From positions 31,930-85,825 of the forward strand of contig NZ_QVFV01000008.1 in NCBI RefSeq assembly GCF_004212215.1: 53,896 bases of DNA, read 5' to 3'. Made by a program: the position numbers and the translations under genes. The notes beneath the pieces are model-generated. The model saw only the letters and a program-made list of their open reading frames with translations. It searched no databases and was not told where the DNA came from. This stretch comes from Leptolyngbya iicbica LK. GTDB lineage: Bacteria > Cyanobacteriota > Cyanobacteriia > Phormidesmidales > Phormidesmidaceae. Shown in pieces: positions 19,106 through 27,758 of the stretch. The stretch's first letter is position 1; each line of letters starts with the position of its first letter.

Positions 19106-19203
19106 GGCGGCTTTAATGCTGCCGCTGTCAGTCGAGGCAAGTTATCGCTGGCTGTCAGCGACGCATTAAACGCTGTCTGTTGGTGTTTGCGAGCAGTTGC
19201 CAA

Positions 19204-19410
19204 CTAGTCTTCTGGCACCACCCACTTGGGCGGTTGGGACGCTCGTTCCATCATTTTGCGTCGCACGGCTTCGTCCGCCATGGCGAGCATTTGGTCGAGG
19301 GAGGTTTCTTCAATAAATTTGGAAGCCTGTTCTTTGTATTCTAAATTGGGGCATTTATCCCCCAGAATGCAGCCATTCTTACAGGCTTCGGCACAGTTGA
19401 TTGTCTCCAT
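19204..19410 (-). CDS. Small conserved protein with four N-terminal cysteines
   Basis: A 68-residue soluble protein. Cys6, Cys10, Cys14 and Cys20 form a C-x3-C-x3-C-x5-C cluster (INCAEACKNGCILGDKCPN), which could bind a metal or an iron-sulphur cluster. The rest is a charged amphipathic helix (SKFIEETSLDQMLAMADEAVRRKMMERASQ) and the tail PPKWVVPED. Such small proteins recur in cyanobacterial genomes, but I know no function. It is convergent with nblS and 215 bp from divergent rlmN. Coding character is clear from the conserved-looking ends. Confidence 0.8.
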   Translation of the reverse strand: METINCAEACKNGCILGDKCPNLEYKEQASKFIEETSLDQMLAMADEAVRRKMMERASQPPKWVVPED

Positions 19411-19625
19411 TCCACTTCTCCGAACTGCTTTGCGGTTAGGGTGCGGTCACATCACCCCCGACACAAATTTTAAGGGATTGCTGTAGGGCTTGCTGATGAC
19501 CTGTTAGTTGTCAGGCTGTGGCAACGGTTCATACTTGTCGAATAAGGCATTCAGGAGGGGCGGAAGGCGATCGCTTCAGCGTGGCAGTCAGTAGGATAGA
19601 GAAGTTACCTCTGTGAACCCATGCC

Positions 19626-20696
19626 ATGTCTTCTACTGTGACTGCCACGACCCCTGATGCTACGGTGACGCCGTTGCTGGGCCAATCGTTGGATGAGTTG
19701 ACCGCTTGGGTGCAGGCACAGGGACAGCCGGGCTATCGCGGCAAGCAGTTGCACCAATGGATTTATGGGAAATACGCACGAAGCTTGTCTGAGATTACGG
19801 TCTTTTCGAAAGCGTGGCGGGCGGAGGTTGCTGATGTGGCAGTGGGGCGATCGCATCTGCATTTTCGTTCTGTTGCGCCAGATGGCACGATTAAGTATCT
19901 GCTGAAGCTGACGGATGGCAGCGTGATTGAAACGGTGGGCATTCCCACAGAAAAGCGACTGACGGTGTGTGTGTCATCGCAGGTGGGCTGTCCGATGGCG
20001 TGCGATTTTTGCGCGACAGGTAAGGGTGGCTTTTTGCGTAATCTTGAGACCTATGAAATTGTGGATCAAGTGCTGACGGTGCAGGAAGATTTTGGTCAGC
20101 GGGTCAGCAATATTGTGTTTATGGGTATGGGTGAACCGCTGCTCAATGCGCCGCACGTGGTTAAAGCGGTGCGATCGCTCAACCAAGATATCGGCATTGG
20201 TCAGCGTTCGATTACGGTTTCGACGGTGGGCATTCCGGGACAGATTCGGCGATTGGGTGAAGAAAAGCTCCAAATCACGCTCGCCGTCAGTCTTCATGCT
20301 TCCAATCAACAGCTGCGCGAAACGTTGATTCCCAGTGCGCGGAAGTATCCGTTTGAGGAACTGATTGACGAGTGTTATGACTATGTCCGCACGACAGGCC
20401 GGCGGGTGAGTTTTGAATATATTTTGCTGGCGGGGTTGAACGATTTACCCCAGCACGCGGCAGAACTCGCTCAGATGGTGGGGGGCTTTCAGAGTCATGT
20501 CAATCTGATTCCCTACAATCCCATCAGTGAGGTGGATTATCAGCGGCCGAGCGATCGCCAAATTCAAGCCTTTGTGGATGAACTGCAAAAACGTCACGTT
20601 GCAGTCAGCGTCCGTTATTCGCGGGGATTGGAAAAAGATGCCGCCTGCGGCCAGCTCCGCGCCCAAAAGCTGAGCGACTCATCCATGCCGGAATAA
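19626..20696 (+). CDS. rlmN: 23S rRNA (adenine2503-C2)-methyltransferase RlmN, radical SAM
   Basis: A 356-residue dual-specificity enzyme that methylates A2503 of 23S rRNA and A37 of some tRNAs. The radical-SAM 4Fe-4S motif CPMACDFC uses Cys122, Cys126 and Cys129. The mechanistic Cys is Cys341 in [12 protein letters not shown]; the nearby CVSSQVG is also typical. The N-terminal accessory domain ([18 protein letters not shown]) and the segment [13 protein letters not shown] are canonical. Length is normal for the family. It starts at the ATG at 19626; an ATG at 19621 is out of frame. It is a single-gene unit by spacing. Confidence 0.96.
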   Translation: MSSTVTATTPDATVTPLLGQSLDELTAWVQAQGQPGYRGKQLHQWIYGKYARSLSEITVFSKAWRAEVADVAVGRSHLHFRSVAPDGTIKYLLKLTDGSVIETVGIPTEKRLTVCVSSQVGCPMACDFCATGKGGFLRNLETYEIVDQVLTVQEDFGQRVSNIVFMGMGEPLLNAPHVVKAVRSLNQDIGIGQRSITVSTVGIPGQIRRLGEEKLQITLAVSLHASNQQLRETLIPSARKYPFEELIDECYDYVRTTGRRVSFEYILLAGLNDLPQHAAELAQMVGGFQSHVNLIPYNPISEVDYQRPSDRQIQAFVDELQKRHVAVSVRYSRGLEKDAACGQLRAQKLSDSSMPE

Positions 20697-21018
20697 CTCA
20701 TGGGCCTCAGAGCGGTATGGTCGGTGACGATGCGGCAAGCTTGCCTGCGTCACTTAACCCGTAATCCCAATCAGCGGCTGGGCGTGGAGCAGTTGATAGC
20801 GATCGGTGGGTTTCGCTAGCGGTTCGACGCTAGCCAGGATCAGTAGGAATAACACAAAAGTTCTTTTCATTCTGGGGGCAGGGAATGTGGCTACTTAAAA
20901 CCACCGCATCCCCACCCCAAATCACGCAGGCGATTGTGTGTTTGTGATGGCTACTGCCTTTGATATGGATCACAGAAATTGGCCGTCAACGCTCTGTGCC
21001 CTCTCTCTGCATATTCAA
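20697..21018. other. Spacer downstream of rlmN with a possible 38-codon reading frame
   Basis: About 320 bp between convergent rlmN and proX. The only feature suggesting coding is the short minus-strand frame at 20754-20870, listed separately. A 7-bp perfect inverted repeat GCTAGCG/CGCTAGC sits within that frame. Confidence 0.4.
20754..20870 (-). CDS. Possible small signal-peptide-like protein of 38 residues
   Basis: From ATG at 20870 to TAA at 20754-20756 the frame starts MKRTFVLFLLILASVEPLAK: two basic residues, a hydrophobic core and a helix-breaking Pro, exactly like a secretion signal or single-pass peptide. It then has 18 polar residues. I see no Shine-Dalgarno and cannot judge conservation, so it may be chance. 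Confidence 0.25.
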   Translation of the reverse strand: MKRTFVLFLLILASVEPLAKPTDRYQLLHAQPLIGITG

Positions 21019-21051
21019 AAACCCGCCGGGAGCAAGACTTCCGGCGGGTTG
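21019..21051 (-). terminator. Intrinsic terminator of the proVWX operon
   Basis: A perfect 10-bp stem AACCCGCCGG/CCGGCGGGTT (21020-21029 with 21041-21050) and an 11-nt loop. On the minus strand it is followed by TTTTGAA. It lies about 27 bp after the proX stop codon, in the correct orientation. Confidence 0.85.
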
Positions 21052-21076
21052 AGCAACCTAAAAATGTGTCTCAGGC

Positions 21077-22174
21077 TTATTGAGCGGCAAGAGCCTCTTC
21101 AATCCAACCGTCAAACTGTTCTTGGTTCTCGGCCACCCACTCTTCGGCATGGGCGCGAATTTGTTCCGGGGTATCTTCGCCGTCTTGCATCAACTGATTC
21201 TGAGCGCTCACATCACCGATGGGCACCTCAATCAGTTCAAAGAACTTGGCCGCTGCCGGATTCGCATCAACAAATTCTTGGTTGGCCAAGATGACCTGCT
21301 GGTCAACGGCAAAGCCGAGATTTTTGCCTTCGGCACTGGTGTCATCTTCAGTGACCTCAGCTTGAGCCTCGGGCAGGCTGGTGTAAGGCACTTCCAACCA
21401 GGTCACATCTTCACCTTCTGTCAGCACACCGCTGACCCAAAGGGGAGTCCAGGTGTAGAACAGGATGGGCTCGCCCTGCTCATAGCGGGTAATGGTGTCG
21501 GCAATCAGGGCAAAGTACTGTCCTTGTTCATGTTGCACCGTATCCCGGAGGCCGTATTCATCCAGTTGGTGTTCGATCACAAGTTCACACCCCCAGCCAG
21601 GATTACACCCTGTGAGGTTGGCTTTGCCGTCGCCATCGGTGTCAAACAGGGCGGCAATTTCGGGATCTTGCAGTTGCTCAATAGAGGTGATGCCGTATTC
21701 TTCGGCAGTGGCAGTATCGATTTTGTAGCCTTGCAGCACGTTCGCAATGTAAGTACCCGTGCGTTCAAGCGCGTCGTCGCCGCCGCTGTTGGCGAAAAAC
21801 TCTTCGTGCAAGGTTTCCCAATGGGCTGCGGTGTAGGTGATACCGCCGTTTGCTGTATCAACGTGCAGGGTAGCGTATTCGAGCTCCTTAGGCGATTCGA
21901 TCGTATAGCCCATCTGCTCTAGACCGATGTTGACAATCTCGGTCTGAAAGAGTTCTTCTAACACGGCATAGCCAGGTACAACGCTGACGCCTTCGCCGGG
22001 CAGGTCACCAGTAGCGGCGGTTTCTTCAGTGGTCTCGCCGGAGTCTGTGCCGGTATCGGTGGCTTGTTCGCCGCCACAGGCAGAGACGCCTGCGATCGCC
22101 ACCGCTACGGCTGCGGCTGCGCCGAGACGATTAGCCGCGATGGGCAATTTGAAAGTATCGAAATTGAAAACCAT
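21077..22174 (-). CDS. proX: Glycine betaine/proline-betaine ABC transporter substrate-binding lipoprotein
   Basis: A 365-residue OpuAC/ProX-family binding protein. The ATG at 22174 gives a lipoprotein signal: hydrophobic core AAAAVAVAIAGVSAC with the lipobox cysteine near residue 34, then an acidic Thr/Glu linker. The mature part holds family segments GYTIESPKELEYATLHVDTANGGI, ITYTAAHWETLHEEFF and EPILFYTWTPLWVSG, including Trp and Tyr of the quaternary-amine pocket. It ends in WVAENQEQFDGWIEEA. It captures betaine-type osmolytes outside the plasma membrane and hands them to ProW. A longer frame upstream to 22375 is rejected because it overlaps proW and precedes the signal peptide. It is the last gene of proV-proW-proX. 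Confidence 0.93.
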   Translation of the reverse strand: MVFNFDTFKLPIAANRLGAAAAVAVAIAGVSACGGEQATDTGTDSGETTEETAATGDLPGEGVSVVPGYAVLEELFQTEIVNIGLEQMGYTIESPKELEYATLHVDTANGGITYTAAHWETLHEEFFANSGGDDALERTGTYIANVLQGYKIDTATAEEYGITSIEQLQDPEIAALFDTDGDGKANLTGCNPGWGCELVIEHQLDEYGLRDTVQHEQGQYFALIADTITRYEQGEPILFYTWTPLWVSGVLTEGEDVTWLEVPYTSLPEAQAEVTEDDTSAEGKNLGFAVDQQVILANQEFVDANPAAAKFFELIEVPIGDVSAQNQLMQDGEDTPEQIRAHAEEWVAENQEQFDGWIEEALAAQ

Positions 22175-22268
22175 AATGTCGAAAACTGAACTGCATAACA
22201 ACAATGAAAATTTGCCCCCACCGTAAACAGATGCTGATGGTGGTGGGCAAGACGATGGCAAACCGACT

Positions 22269-23231
22269 TTAAGACGTGGCGGTGGGTACCCGACGGCGCT
22301 TGCCCAGCATGGTGCGAATTGCGCCAACTGGGCCGCGGTCTTGCCAAGAGAGCCCGTCTTTAGGCGGTTTGCCAATCGCTTGGGTTAAGCGATCGAGCAC
22401 GATCGCCATAATCACGATGCCAAGTCCGCCGACGGCGGCGAGACCAACATCTAAGCGGCCAATGCCCCGGTTCACCATTTGGCCGAGCCCCTCGACCGCA
22501 ATCAACGAGGCAATCACGACCATCGACAGCGCCAACATAATTGATTGGTTGACACCCGCCAAAATGGTCGGCATGGCAAGGGGCATCTGCACTTCCCAGA
22601 GCATTTGCCCAGGGGTAGACCCAAAAGACTGGGCGGCCTCGATGGTCTCTTCAGAGACTTGGCGGATGCCAATATTCGTCAAACGAATCAAGGGAGGCAC
22701 AGCAAAGATAAAGGTAACAATCACCCCCGGAACCTTGCCAGTGCCAAACAGCATCACTACTGGAACAAGATATACAAAAGCGGGGAGCGTCTGCATGGCG
22801 TCGAGCACGGGACGGATGGTGGCCTCGACGCGATCGCTGCGCGCAGCAGCAATGCCCAACGGCAATCCAACCAAAATGCAGAGCACCACAGCGGTGATCA
22901 CCAACGACAGAGTCGTCATGGTTTCTGACCAAGCCCCAATCAGCCCGACAAAAGTCATTGCGACGATGCTAAAAATCGCTAAGTTGCGACTGGCAAACTG
23001 CCAAGCAAATAACCCTAAAGCCCCCAGAAACACAAACGGGGGTATGGCTTGCAGGAAGGCTTCAATGCCATTGAGGGCCTGACTAATGGGCACTCGAATA
23101 GCTTGAAAGACCCAGCGGAAATTGGTGACGACCCAATCCACAATGCTGGAAATCCAATCGCCTAAGGGGATAATTTCAGTCGACTGGTTGAGAAACAACC
23201 AGTTAAAAAAGTCTTGAATTGCGGTGTCCAT
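22269..23231 (-). CDS. proW: Glycine betaine ABC transporter permease
   Basis: A 320-residue inner-membrane permease. The N-terminal part (ESIxxIVDWVVTNFRW-like region DWISSIVDWVVTNFRWVFQA) and the permease core match ProW. About seven helices follow, and the ATPase-contacting EAA loop is EAAQSFGSTPGQMLWEVQMPLAMPTILAGVNQSIMLALS (about residues 215-255). GLPLGIAAARSDRVEATIRPVLDAMQTLPAFVYLVPVVMLFG is diagnostic of the ProW/OpuAB family. The ATG at 23231 begins at the expected cytoplasmic N-tail; a start at 23363 overlapping proV would add 44 unconserved-looking residues. It is followed by proX 95 bp downstream. Confidence 0.94.
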   Translation of the reverse strand: MDTAIQDFFNWLFLNQSTEIIPLGDWISSIVDWVVTNFRWVFQAIRVPISQALNGIEAFLQAIPPFVFLGALGLFAWQFASRNLAIFSIVAMTFVGLIGAWSETMTTLSLVITAVVLCILVGLPLGIAAARSDRVEATIRPVLDAMQTLPAFVYLVPVVMLFGTGKVPGVIVTFIFAVPPLIRLTNIGIRQVSEETIEAAQSFGSTPGQMLWEVQMPLAMPTILAGVNQSIMLALSMVVIASLIAVEGLGQMVNRGIGRLDVGLAAVGGLGIVIMAIVLDRLTQAIGKPPKDGLSWQDRGPVGAIRTMLGKRRRVPTATS

Positions 23232-23343
23232 GAGCTTAAGAAAATTACAGCGTGGCTCTGACAGTGCGGGACTGACCAGTCCGATGAGAGAGCCACTGAG
23301 GCCATCGGTGAGCTGACGCGACAAAACGGCGTCCAGGCTCGCG

Positions 23344-24579
23344 CTAAACAGCGACTTGATCAATCGGGGTCATGTCAACTTCCGGCTCCTGGCTAAGGCG
23401 ACCAATGCTCGCGAGAATGTCTGATTGCTCGACCACGCCCTTAAACTTGCCTTTGCGGTTCACGACGGCAATGGGGGCACCAGATTGAGCTATGTGGAAA
23501 ATTTCTTCCAGGCTGGTAGAGGCTTCCACGGTGGGGAAGTCCGTGCGCATGACCGATGACACATCTTCGACACCGCTGTTGACAGCACTTTCAAGATCTT
23601 GGCGCATGAGTATACCGACAGGCTGACCTTGGCGATCGACCACATGCATTCGGCGACGATTGTGAGTTTGCATATCTTGCAAGGCAGCCCGCGCGGAGCC
23701 CTGGCCCAGAATAAAGGGCACGGTTTGGCGCACAATTGATCCCGTTTTCAAAACCTGTGCCCGATTGACATCTTGGGTAAAGGCGGCAATGTAATCATCA
23801 ACGGGGTTGGTGATGATTTCTTCAGGGGTGCCGACTTGCACCAAGTAGCCGTCTTTCATGATGGCGACGCGATCGCCAATCTTCAGCGCCTCTTGAATGT
23901 CGTGGCTAATGAACACAATGGTGCGCTGCAATTCCGTTTGCAAACGCATGAGCTCATCTTGCATGCCTCGGCGAATCAGGGGATCGAGCGCACTAAAGGC
24001 TTCATCCATAAGCAAGATGGGGGCATCAGTGGCAAGGGCGCGGGCCAATCCGACCCGTTGCTGCATACCACCACTGAGCGAACTGGGCGCATAGTCTGCC
24101 CATTTCCGTAAACCCACAATTTCCAGCGTTTCCAGAGCCTTTTGGCGTCGCTCTTCAGGGGAGACGCCGCGCATTTTTAAGCCGTACTCGGTGTTCTCTA
24201 AAACCGACTTGTGGGGAAACAGTCCAAAGCGCTGGAAGACCATGGAAAGTTTCGTGCGGCGTACTTCTCGCAATCGCTTGACATCCACCTTTGCCACGTC
24301 TTCTTCGTCAATGTAGACATGGCCACTGGTGGGCTCAATCAGGCGATTAAGACAGCGCACCAGCGTCGATTTACCAGAGCCAGAGAGGCCCATGATGACG
24401 AATAATTCGCCCTCGCCAATAGAGAGGGTAACGTCAGCGACCCCGAGCACATTGCCGGTGGCCTGCAAAATTTCATCCCGATTTCCCCCTTCCCGAAAAA
24501 GTTTCAGGGCATGCTCAGGATTTTTCCCATAAATTTTGACAAGATTTTCAATCTTGATTTTGGGTTGTGAACTTGACAT
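23344..24579 (-). CDS. proV: Glycine betaine/L-proline ABC transporter ATP-binding protein with CBS domains
   Basis: A 411-residue ATPase of the ProU/OpuAA type. Walker A GLSGSGKST, Q loop VFQRFGLFPH, signature LSGGMQQRVGLARAL, Walker B ILLMDEAFSALDP and the switch His in IVFISHD are all intact (residues 55-240). A tandem CBS module (about 275-400) is present, the element that senses ionic strength in OpuA-type importers. The N-terminus KIKIENLVKIYGKNPEHALKLF is family-typical. The ATG has ATAGGAG 7-8 nt upstream. It is the first gene of the operon, and its promoter should lie in the AT-rich 24580-25000. Probable regulation is osmotic at both transcription and transport levels (inferred from family). 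Confidence 0.96.
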   Translation of the reverse strand: MSSSQPKIKIENLVKIYGKNPEHALKLFREGGNRDEILQATGNVLGVADVTLSIGEGELFVIMGLSGSGKSTLVRCLNRLIEPTSGHVYIDEEDVAKVDVKRLREVRRTKLSMVFQRFGLFPHKSVLENTEYGLKMRGVSPEERRQKALETLEIVGLRKWADYAPSSLSGGMQQRVGLARALATDAPILLMDEAFSALDPLIRRGMQDELMRLQTELQRTIVFISHDIQEALKIGDRVAIMKDGYLVQVGTPEEIITNPVDDYIAAFTQDVNRAQVLKTGSIVRQTVPFILGQGSARAALQDMQTHNRRRMHVVDRQGQPVGILMRQDLESAVNSGVEDVSSVMRTDFPTVEASTSLEEIFHIAQSGAPIAVVNRKGKFKGVVEQSDILASIGRLSQEPEVDMTPIDQVAV

Positions 24580-25305
24580 TGCTAACTCCTATGAAGTCGA
24601 GCAGTCGGCTAGTTCACTCAAACAGAGCGAAAAACCTACCTCCTCTTGAGAACCCCAAGTCCTCGGATTTTATGACTACTCTAGAGTACCGAATTATGAC
24701 CATAAAGTAAGCCAAGAACATGTGAAAGCTTTGTTTGAACGCATCTTTGTGATTTAGAAAATTAGGGATTCTGCTATTTGCTTTTGCCGCAAAATAGCCT
24801 TGCAGAAAAATAAACATATAGCAAAAATGCATTTTCATAACATGTCATGACACGAATAAAAAGACTAAAGATTTTTTTAACAATTCATTCCATTTCACTC
24901 AGGGTAGCGCTATAAAGAATAATCGCCACTGAATTGTGATGCAGAGAAATTTCTTAGGTCTAATTTGAAATCCGTTCGTTGATGTTCTGTAGGGTCCAAA
25001 AATATGCTTGAGACGTGGGTCTTTACATAGTCTCTTAGCTGTGATGGCAATGATCTTTTTCTGTCCCGAAAAATGTAACGTATAGTTAAGTCTGGCTGGA
25101 TTTGGGATCTGGGTTCTCGATTGAATAAAGTTTATTTTCTCGATAGAGGAAATCTTGGGTGGATGGTTGACTATTGGTGTTGAGTCTGTATGTCAAGTGT
25201 TTGACGTCATTTTCTGGATGGCGATCGCGTTTCTAAGTCATGTTCACGCGGCTTTTCACTGGCTGGGGCATGAATCTGATGGTGTTGTAGTGATGAGGAT
25301 TGTGG
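24580..25305. other. AT-rich divergent spacer between proV and atzG
   Basis: About 725 bp, noticeably AT-richer than its surroundings from 24660 to 25120. No frame looks coding. It must contain the proV promoter (minus strand) and the atzGE promoter (plus strand). Small palindromic AT elements occur (for example AATAAAGTTTATT near 25126-25138), but I recognise no known operator. Confidence 0.5.
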
Positions 25306-25518
25306 ATGACTGCCCCCGATGAAATGACTGGCGAGATGAGCTTGGTTGAGGTGCAGACTTATGTTGAACAAGCGGCTAAGTTATTAGGCTTGTCGTTGCC
25401 CGAGTCAGTCGAGCCGCAAGTAGTGGAAAATTTTGTCCGTGTGGTGGCGATCGCTCAACCAGTTCTGGAGTTTGAGCTGCCGGACACCCTCGAATCGGCT
25501 CCGAGATTTGAGCCTTAG
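25306..25518 (+). CDS. atzG: AtzG-like small subunit (DUF4089 family)
   Basis: A 70-residue all-helical protein. Its pattern (MSLVEVQTYVEQAAKLLGLSLPESVEPQVVENFVRVVAIAQPVLEFELPDTLESAPRFEP) matches the small AtzG/DUF4089 subunit that wraps the amidase AtzE in the 1-carboxybiuret hydrolase complex. The closing PxFEP is a typical end. The downstream gene is AtzE-like, 58 bp away, supporting subunit pairing. The ATG at 25306 is preferred to a TTG two codons earlier. The small size means the family call rests mainly on the pattern and the neighbour. Confidence 0.8.
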   Translation: MTAPDEMTGEMSLVEVQTYVEQAAKLLGLSLPESVEPQVVENFVRVVAIAQPVLEFELPDTLESAPRFEP

Positions 25519-25576
25519 CGGTAATCGGGGCAGGGCTCCAGTTTCTTATTGCTTTTAATGGATGGTGTAACGAGCG

Positions 25577-26980
25577 ATGGTGTCTTTTAGCAATGCAACG
25601 GCGATCGCCGCCGCAATTACTCAGGGAGAGGTGCAGGCCCAAGCGCTGGTTGAGGAGACTTTGCACGACATCAGTGAACGCGATCGTGCTCTAAATTGTT
25701 TTACCTCGACGGTTGCCGAACGAGCCCTAAAACGTGCCCAGGCCATTGATCAGGCGAGGCAAGCCGGACAACCCCTCGGGCCACTGGCTGGAGTTCCTTT
25801 CGCCGTTAAGAATTTGTTTGACATGGCGGGGGAGGTGACCTTGGCCGGGTCCAAAATCAATCGTGACCATCCGCCCGCGATTCAAGATGCCACTGCGATC
25901 GCGCGATTAGAGCAGGCGGGGGCGATTCTCGTCGGGGCGTTGAATATGGATGAGTATGCCTATGGATTTGTGACGGTCAACCATCACTATGGGGCAACGC
26001 CTAATCCCCATGCGCCCCAGCGGGTTGCTGGTGGTTCGTCGGGCGGCTCAGCCGCTGCCGTCGCCGCGCAACTCGTGCCCCTCACGCTGGGGTCAGATAC
26101 CAACGGTTCCATTCGAGTGCCAGCGGGCTTGTGTGGTGTGTATGGTCTGAAGCCCACCTACGGCAGGTTGTCCCGGGCAGGGGCGGCGCTGTTTTCAACC
26201 AGCTTGGATCACATTGGTCCGTTTGCACGATCGGTGCGCGATATCGCCCTCAGCTTTGATGCTATGCAGGGGCCGGATGCGCGTGATCCCGTTTGCACTG
26301 AAAGAGCTCCTACGCCGACCTTGCCGCAATTAGACCAGGGCATTGACGATCTGAAAATTGCCTTGCTAGGCGACCACTTTGAACGAGGTATGCAACCAGA
26401 AATTGCCTCGGCGGTGGATAGCGTGGCGACTGCATTAGCAATTGCGCAAAAGGTGACCTTACCGGAGGCGGCTCGCGCTCGCGCTGCGGCCTATTTGATT
26501 ACCGCGAGTGAGGGCAGTCAGCTGCATTTGCCCCGCTTGCAAACCCGCCTGATGGATTTTGATCCAGCGACCCGCGATCGCTTTGTGGCCGGAGCCCTGA
26601 TGCCCCAGAGTTGGTATTTACACGCCCAACGGTTGCGCCGCTGGTTTCGGGACCAAGTGCGCGCCGTCTTTGAGCAAGTGGATATTTTGATTGCGCCGAC
26701 AACCCCTTGCGTAGCACCTTTTCTCGATCAGGAGACGATGCTCATTGAGGGCCAATCGGTGCTGGTGCGCCCTCATTTGGGACTGTATACTCAGCCACTC
26801 TCATTTATTGGGCTCCCGGTGTTATCGGTGCCCGTGGTGCAGGCCGGGTCGCTGCCAGTGGGCGTTCAAATTATTGCGGCCCCCTACCAAGAGGCCAAAA
26901 TTTTACAGGTAGCTCAATGGCTTGAAACTCAAGGCATTGTTGCCCCAACAGCCTATGGGAACCGGGCGATCGCGGATTAA
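25577..26980 (+). CDS. atzE: AtzE-family amidohydrolase (amidase signature enzyme)
   Basis: A 467-residue enzyme with the Ser-cisSer-Lys amidase triad. The Lys is in GVPFAVKNLFD (about residue 79), and the serines are in the Gly/Ser-rich signature RVAGGSSGGSAAAVAA and GSDTNGSIRVPA. The motif NMDEYAYGFVTVNHHYGATPNPHAP is characteristic of the AtzE branch (1-carboxybiuret or related N-carboxy-urea amide hydrolysis) rather than GatA. It is clustered with the AtzG-like subunit. AtzD, AtzF and allophanate hydrolase are absent from this window, so the substrate is open: a general role in ureide or uracil nitrogen scavenging is inference. Confidence 0.9.
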   Translation: MVSFSNATAIAAAITQGEVQAQALVEETLHDISERDRALNCFTSTVAERALKRAQAIDQARQAGQPLGPLAGVPFAVKNLFDMAGEVTLAGSKINRDHPPAIQDATAIARLEQAGAILVGALNMDEYAYGFVTVNHHYGATPNPHAPQRVAGGSSGGSAAAVAAQLVPLTLGSDTNGSIRVPAGLCGVYGLKPTYGRLSRAGAALFSTSLDHIGPFARSVRDIALSFDAMQGPDARDPVCTERAPTPTLPQLDQGIDDLKIALLGDHFERGMQPEIASAVDSVATALAIAQKVTLPEAARARAAAYLITASEGSQLHLPRLQTRLMDFDPATRDRFVAGALMPQSWYLHAQRLRRWFRDQVRAVFEQVDILIAPTTPCVAPFLDQETMLIEGQSVLVRPHLGLYTQPLSFIGLPVLSVPVVQAGSLPVGVQIIAAPYQEAKILQVAQWLETQGIVAPTAYGNRAIAD

Positions 26981-27067
26981 CATTCGCGCCGCTGACGGGT
27001 GAGCGATCGCCGATCGCCAGTCACTCCATCTGGGCATCCTGAAGGAACCATTAGGGTGCAGGAAAAA

Positions 27068-27631
27068 ATGATGATTCAGCGTTGCTCAAGCTGGGCAAAG
27101 CAGCGCTTGCTGGTGCGATCGCCAGCGGGCTTAACCCTCATAGAGGCGTTAGTCGTGGTGGTGATGATTGGTATCTTAGCGGCGATCGCGACGCCCTCTT
27201 GGCTGCAATATCAACTCAACCAAGAAGTCAAAGCCGGACGCGATGAGCTGCGGCAAGCCATTCTGCAAGCCCAGAACAATGCCATTACTCACCGTGAAGC
27301 ATGGCGTTTTAGTTTGCGCCAAGTTGATAATCGGCTGGAGTGGGCCATTCATCCCAACAGCATCGACTCACAGAATGCGCTGGGCTGGAACGTTCTGAGC
27401 CCCAAGCTCATGCTTGACAATGCCGATACGACGCTACGTTCGCGGAACGGCATCCGCTATGTTCGCTTTGGTTTTCAGGGGGAAGTCGAGTGTTGCCTGG
27501 GTACCGTCACCCTCGACAGCAAAAATGGGGCCGCCCGCAACCAATGTGTGGTCATTTCGACCTTGATTGGCGCGACCCGCAACGGCAACGAACATTCTGT
27601 GCCTAATGATAGCGATCGCTATTGCTACTAA
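27068..27631 (+). CDS. Type IV pilin-like / GspH-type minor pseudopilin
   Basis: A protein of about 187 residues with a class III (prepilin) signal: basic leader, then SPAG, cleavage expected after Gly, and mature LTLIEALVVVVMIGILAAIATPSWL with the conserved Glu5. The mature first residue is Leu rather than the usual Phe. The soluble domain resembles GspH/FimT pseudopilins: EVKAGRDELRQAILQAQNNAITHREAW, then beta strands. Paired Cys near residues 138-139 and a late Cys may form disulphides. It starts at ATG 27068 or 27071 (GGA upstream). It sits alone after atzE with no other pilus gene, as minor pilins often do in cyanobacteria. Confidence 0.87.
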   Translation: MMIQRCSSWAKQRLLVRSPAGLTLIEALVVVVMIGILAAIATPSWLQYQLNQEVKAGRDELRQAILQAQNNAITHREAWRFSLRQVDNRLEWAIHPNSIDSQNALGWNVLSPKLMLDNADTTLRSRNGIRYVRFGFQGEVECCLGTVTLDSKNGAARNQCVVISTLIGATRNGNEHSVPNDSDRYCY

Positions 27632-27653
27632 GGAATTGGAATTAAATTAAGTG

Positions 27654-27676
27654 TGAACAGCCGTCGCGGCTGTTCA
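27654..27676. terminator. Perfect 10-bp hairpin between convergent genes
   Basis: TGAACAGCCG (27654-27663) pairs with CGGCTGTTCA (27667-27676) around a 3-nt loop. It lies between the pseudopilin stop and the TPR gene stop. The minus-strand side is followed by a loosely T-rich stretch (CACTTAATTTAATT), so it could end either transcript. Confidence 0.65.
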
Positions 27677-27758
27677 AGAGCTGGCAAGATACCTGCCCGA
27701 CAAAACTTGGATTTTATAAAATCCTGATTCCTAAGCTAATGGCCAGGCGCGATCGTCA

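Noticed and set aside
22174-22375. Longer N-terminus of the betaine-binding protein
   Set aside because: The extension overlaps proW, precedes the lipoprotein signal and is rich in Pro/Ser without pattern.
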